39,476 nucleotides of DNA from Betaproteobacteria bacterium RIFCSPLOWO2_12_FULL_62_58 (GTDB lineage Bacteria > Pseudomonadota > Gammaproteobacteria > Burkholderiales > SG8-41): NCBI GenBank assembly GCA_001772005.1, contig MERI01000040.1, positions 1 through 39,476 of the forward strand, read 5' to 3'. The notes beneath the pieces were generated by a model that was not told the origin of the DNA, searched no databases, and worked only from the letters and a program-made list of their open reading frames with translations. Below, piece after piece: positions 37,897-39,476 of the stretch (the first letter of the stretch is position 1; each line of letters begins with the position of its first letter). Position numbers and translations under genes: made by a program.

Positions 37897-38807
37897 CGCA
37901 GCACGCTTTCAGCCGCGTCAAGCGCGCTCACGCGCAGCTCGCCACGCTTTTTCAGTCGCGCGGTCCATTTTTGCGGTTTCTGACCCGAGCCGATGGTCGC
38001 CGTGCCCTCGATCGCATCGCGCTGGATGCGCCCCTGGAAGCGGTGCTTGACCAAGCCCGCGCCCTGCGCTACGTCCACTTCGAAGCTCACCTGATCGCCG
38101 CGCACCTTGAACAGGGGCAGGCGCGCCTCCTTGCCGTCGACGCGCACATCACCGCTTACCTGCTGGAAACCCTGGTCGAAGTCGAACTCGTAGATCACGC
38201 CTCGCCCGCCGACGGGGATCAAGGACTCCCATTGCCCGGCGATGGTCGCCGGCACGATATAAAAGAAGATGTAGCTCTTGCCGGGGTCACCGACCGTCTT
38301 TTCCGGGACGATGAGGGTTTTCTGCTCGTCCGGAAGCCATTCGCCCAGGTCGTAGTCGTGGGTCACCACGCGCGTGCCCGGCTTGAGCGCGAGCAGCTTC
38401 GGGCGCAGCTTCTGGTTCATTTCCGGCAACAAATAGCTGGTGATCACCGTCGCCGGCGACAGGTCGGTCTCGAACAGGTTGCGCTCGAAGAACTGCGCGC
38501 GATCCGCCACCCCTTCTTTCTTCGCGCTGGTCCGCGCCTCTTTGAGCAGGTAGGTGTCAAGATCGACGCCGAAGCCGCGCGCGCCGAACTTCTTCGCAGC
38601 CGTGATCACGATGCGCCCGTCGCCCGAACCAAGATCGATGACGTAATCGCTGGGACCGACCTTGGCCATCTTCAGCATCTCGTCGACGACGACCTGCGGT
38701 GTCGGCACGTAGATCACGTCGCCCCGACCCTCCTGGGCGCGGGCCGCCACGGGAAACACCGCCGCCGCCAGCAACACCGTCCATAACACCCGCTTTGCAT
38801 GAATCAT
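37893..38807 (-). CDS. Class I SAM-dependent methyltransferase with signal peptide
   Basis: 304 residues. Residues 1-24 form a Sec signal (V-L-W-T-V-L-L-A-A-A-V-F-P-V-A-A-R-A-Q). The Rossmann core starts P-T-P-Q-V-V-V-D-E-M-L and has the SAM loop D-L-G-S-G-D-G-R-I near residue 60, the acidic ribose-binder G-V-D-L-D and N-L-F-E-T-D-L. From about residue 190 a beta-rich domain unlike methyltransferases follows. Cytosolic SAM would not reach an exported enzyme, so either the signal anchors it or the fold has another use. It is followed by the permease and preceded by a paralogue, each with a four-base overlap. Confidence 0.82.
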   Translation of the reverse strand: MIHAKRVLWTVLLAAAVFPVAARAQEGRGDVIYVPTPQVVVDEMLKMAKVGPSDYVIDLGSGDGRIVITAAKKFGARGFGVDLDTYLLKEARTSAKKEGVADRAQFFERNLFETDLSPATVITSYLLPEMNQKLRPKLLALKPGTRVVTHDYDLGEWLPDEQKTLIVPEKTVGDPGKSYIFFYIVPATIAGQWESLIPVGGRGVIYEFDFDQGFQQVSGDVRVDGKEARLPLFKVRGDQVSFEVDVAQGAGLVKHRFQGRIQRDAIEGTATIGSGQKPQKWTARLKKRGELRVSALDAAESVLR

Positions 38808-39476
38808 TTTCGCTCCTCAGACATCAAAATTTGCCGTTGCGACGCGGGTAAACCCGCGTCGATAACCATTCTGCCGCGCGCGATGCGCACGGCACTCCAT
38901 TCAAGCTCTGTGGGTCCGGCGCCGTGCAGGGTCACTTTACCCCCGATCGCATCGCCGCTGATGCGCCCCCTGAACTCGTGGCGCACCGCGCGACCGTCGA
39001 TGTCCGCCACCATGACGAAGCTTACGTCCTGGCCGCGCACCCTGCCGTTGCCGAAGCGCGCGCTTCTTCCCCCGACCAGCGGCTTGCCTTCAAGCACCTG
39101 GAACATCTGGTCGACCGCAACCTCGTAGTCCCGCGGCGCGCCGCCAACCACCAGGCGCCACTGCCACCTGCCGGAAGCGTTGGCGGGAACGATCCACAGG
39201 TAAACGTCGCTCGACGGTGACCCGTAAGGCTTGTCCGGCACCGGCACCGTGAGCTTGTCATCCGGCTGCCAGTTGCCCATGTCGAAATCGTGGGACACGA
39301 TGCGCGTGCCCGGCCTGAGCTCGGAGAAAAGCCGCGGGCGCAGCTGCAGGTTGATCCCCGGCAGCAGATACATCGTCAGCACCGTCGCCTTGCTGATGTC
39401 GGTGATGAACAGGTTGCTCGCATGAAACGTGACTTTACCGGACACGCCCTGCCGTTCCGCCTCGCGCTGCGCGTTG
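38804..39476 (-). CDS. Second methyltransferase-like protein, 5' part outside the window
   Basis: 224 residues are visible; the frame is open to the window edge. It is collinear with the protein at 37893: S-N-L-F-I-T-D-I-S-K-A-T matches N-L-F-E-T-D-L-S-P-A-T; L-P-G-I-N-L-Q-L-R-P-R matches L-P-E-M-N-Q-K-L-R-P-K; R-I-V-S-H-D-F-D-M-G-N-W matches R-V-V-T-H-D-Y-D-L-G-E-W. The beta-rich C-terminal domain is also shared. The SAM-binding loop is in the missing part, so activity cannot be judged. Its TGA overlaps the ATG of the next gene. Confidence 0.8.
   Translation of the reverse strand, partial: NAQREAERQGVSGKVTFHASNLFITDISKATVLTMYLLPGINLQLRPRLFSELRPGTRIVSHDFDMGNWQPDDKLTVPVPDKPYGSPSSDVYLWIVPANASGRWQWRLVVGGAPRDYEVAVDQMFQVLEGKPLVGGRSARFGNGRVRGQDVSFVMVADIDGRAVRHEFRGRISGDAIGGKVTLHGAGPTELEWSAVRIARGRMVIDAGLPASQRQILMSEERK

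Overview
The window is GC-rich and looks like a betaproteobacterial chromosome, probably Burkholderiales-like. This rests on the expansion of PF04392-type ABC substrate-binding proteins, the GC-biased codon use, the (CCCTCTCCC...GGGAGAGGG) intergenic hairpins and an ordinary proteobacterial htpG. Species cannot be read from the sequence. No rRNA, tRNA, CRISPR array or transposase was seen.

Layout. 1-3.4 kb: the tail of a beta-propeller gene, a SulP anion transporter fused to STAS and cyclic-nucleotide-binding domains, and a small cyclic-nucleotide-binding protein. 3.4-9.9 kb: a leftward signalling operon with a 1669-residue sensor kinase (Cache-HAMP-six GAF-HisKA-HATPase), a single-domain response regulator and a receiver/class III nucleotide cyclase. 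9.9-25.4 kb: a leftward array of nine intact periplasmic substrate-binding protein (SBP) genes plus at least four broken ones. At its upstream end stand a thioredoxin-like gene and a peroxiredoxin whose catalytic position is an in-frame TGA, probably selenocysteine. The array is interrupted by a DUF4143-type ATPase, a MazE/AbrB-PIN pair, an AbiEii-like pair and a VapBC-like pair. 26.4-29.7 kb: a Crp-family regulator, a membrane-anchored paralogue of the small cNMP protein, and a lipoprotein of unknown function. 29.8-39.5 kb: htpG, a three-gene ferric-type ABC transporter, an APC-family permease, and two tandem signal-peptide-bearing methyltransferases.

The most unusual feature is how the SBP array is built. 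Each intact gene ends in a conserved V-I-E-stop, and that stop overlaps the next start by four bases (ATGA or GTGA). Most junctions then carry a 70-bp element with two bulged inverted repeats. The element is translated in frame as an N-terminal leader, and its last hairpin arm encodes the Ser-Thr-Arg-Arg of a twin-arginine export motif. In one junction the element encodes a free 39-codon micro-ORF that hands over to the next gene by another four-base overlap. The sensor kinase start overlaps the stop of a truncated SBP in the same way, so the array and the kinase/cyclase operon were probably once one transcription unit: many periplasmic binding proteins feeding one multi-GAF sensor and a cyclase.

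Cyclic-nucleotide signalling recurs: one class III cyclase, four proteins with cNMP-binding domains (one with a Crp-like DNA-binding helix), and four GTGA...TCAC palindromes. Two of these lie upstream of the cNMP-protein paralogues and two lie next to broken SBP gene starts. A regulatory link is inferred, not shown.
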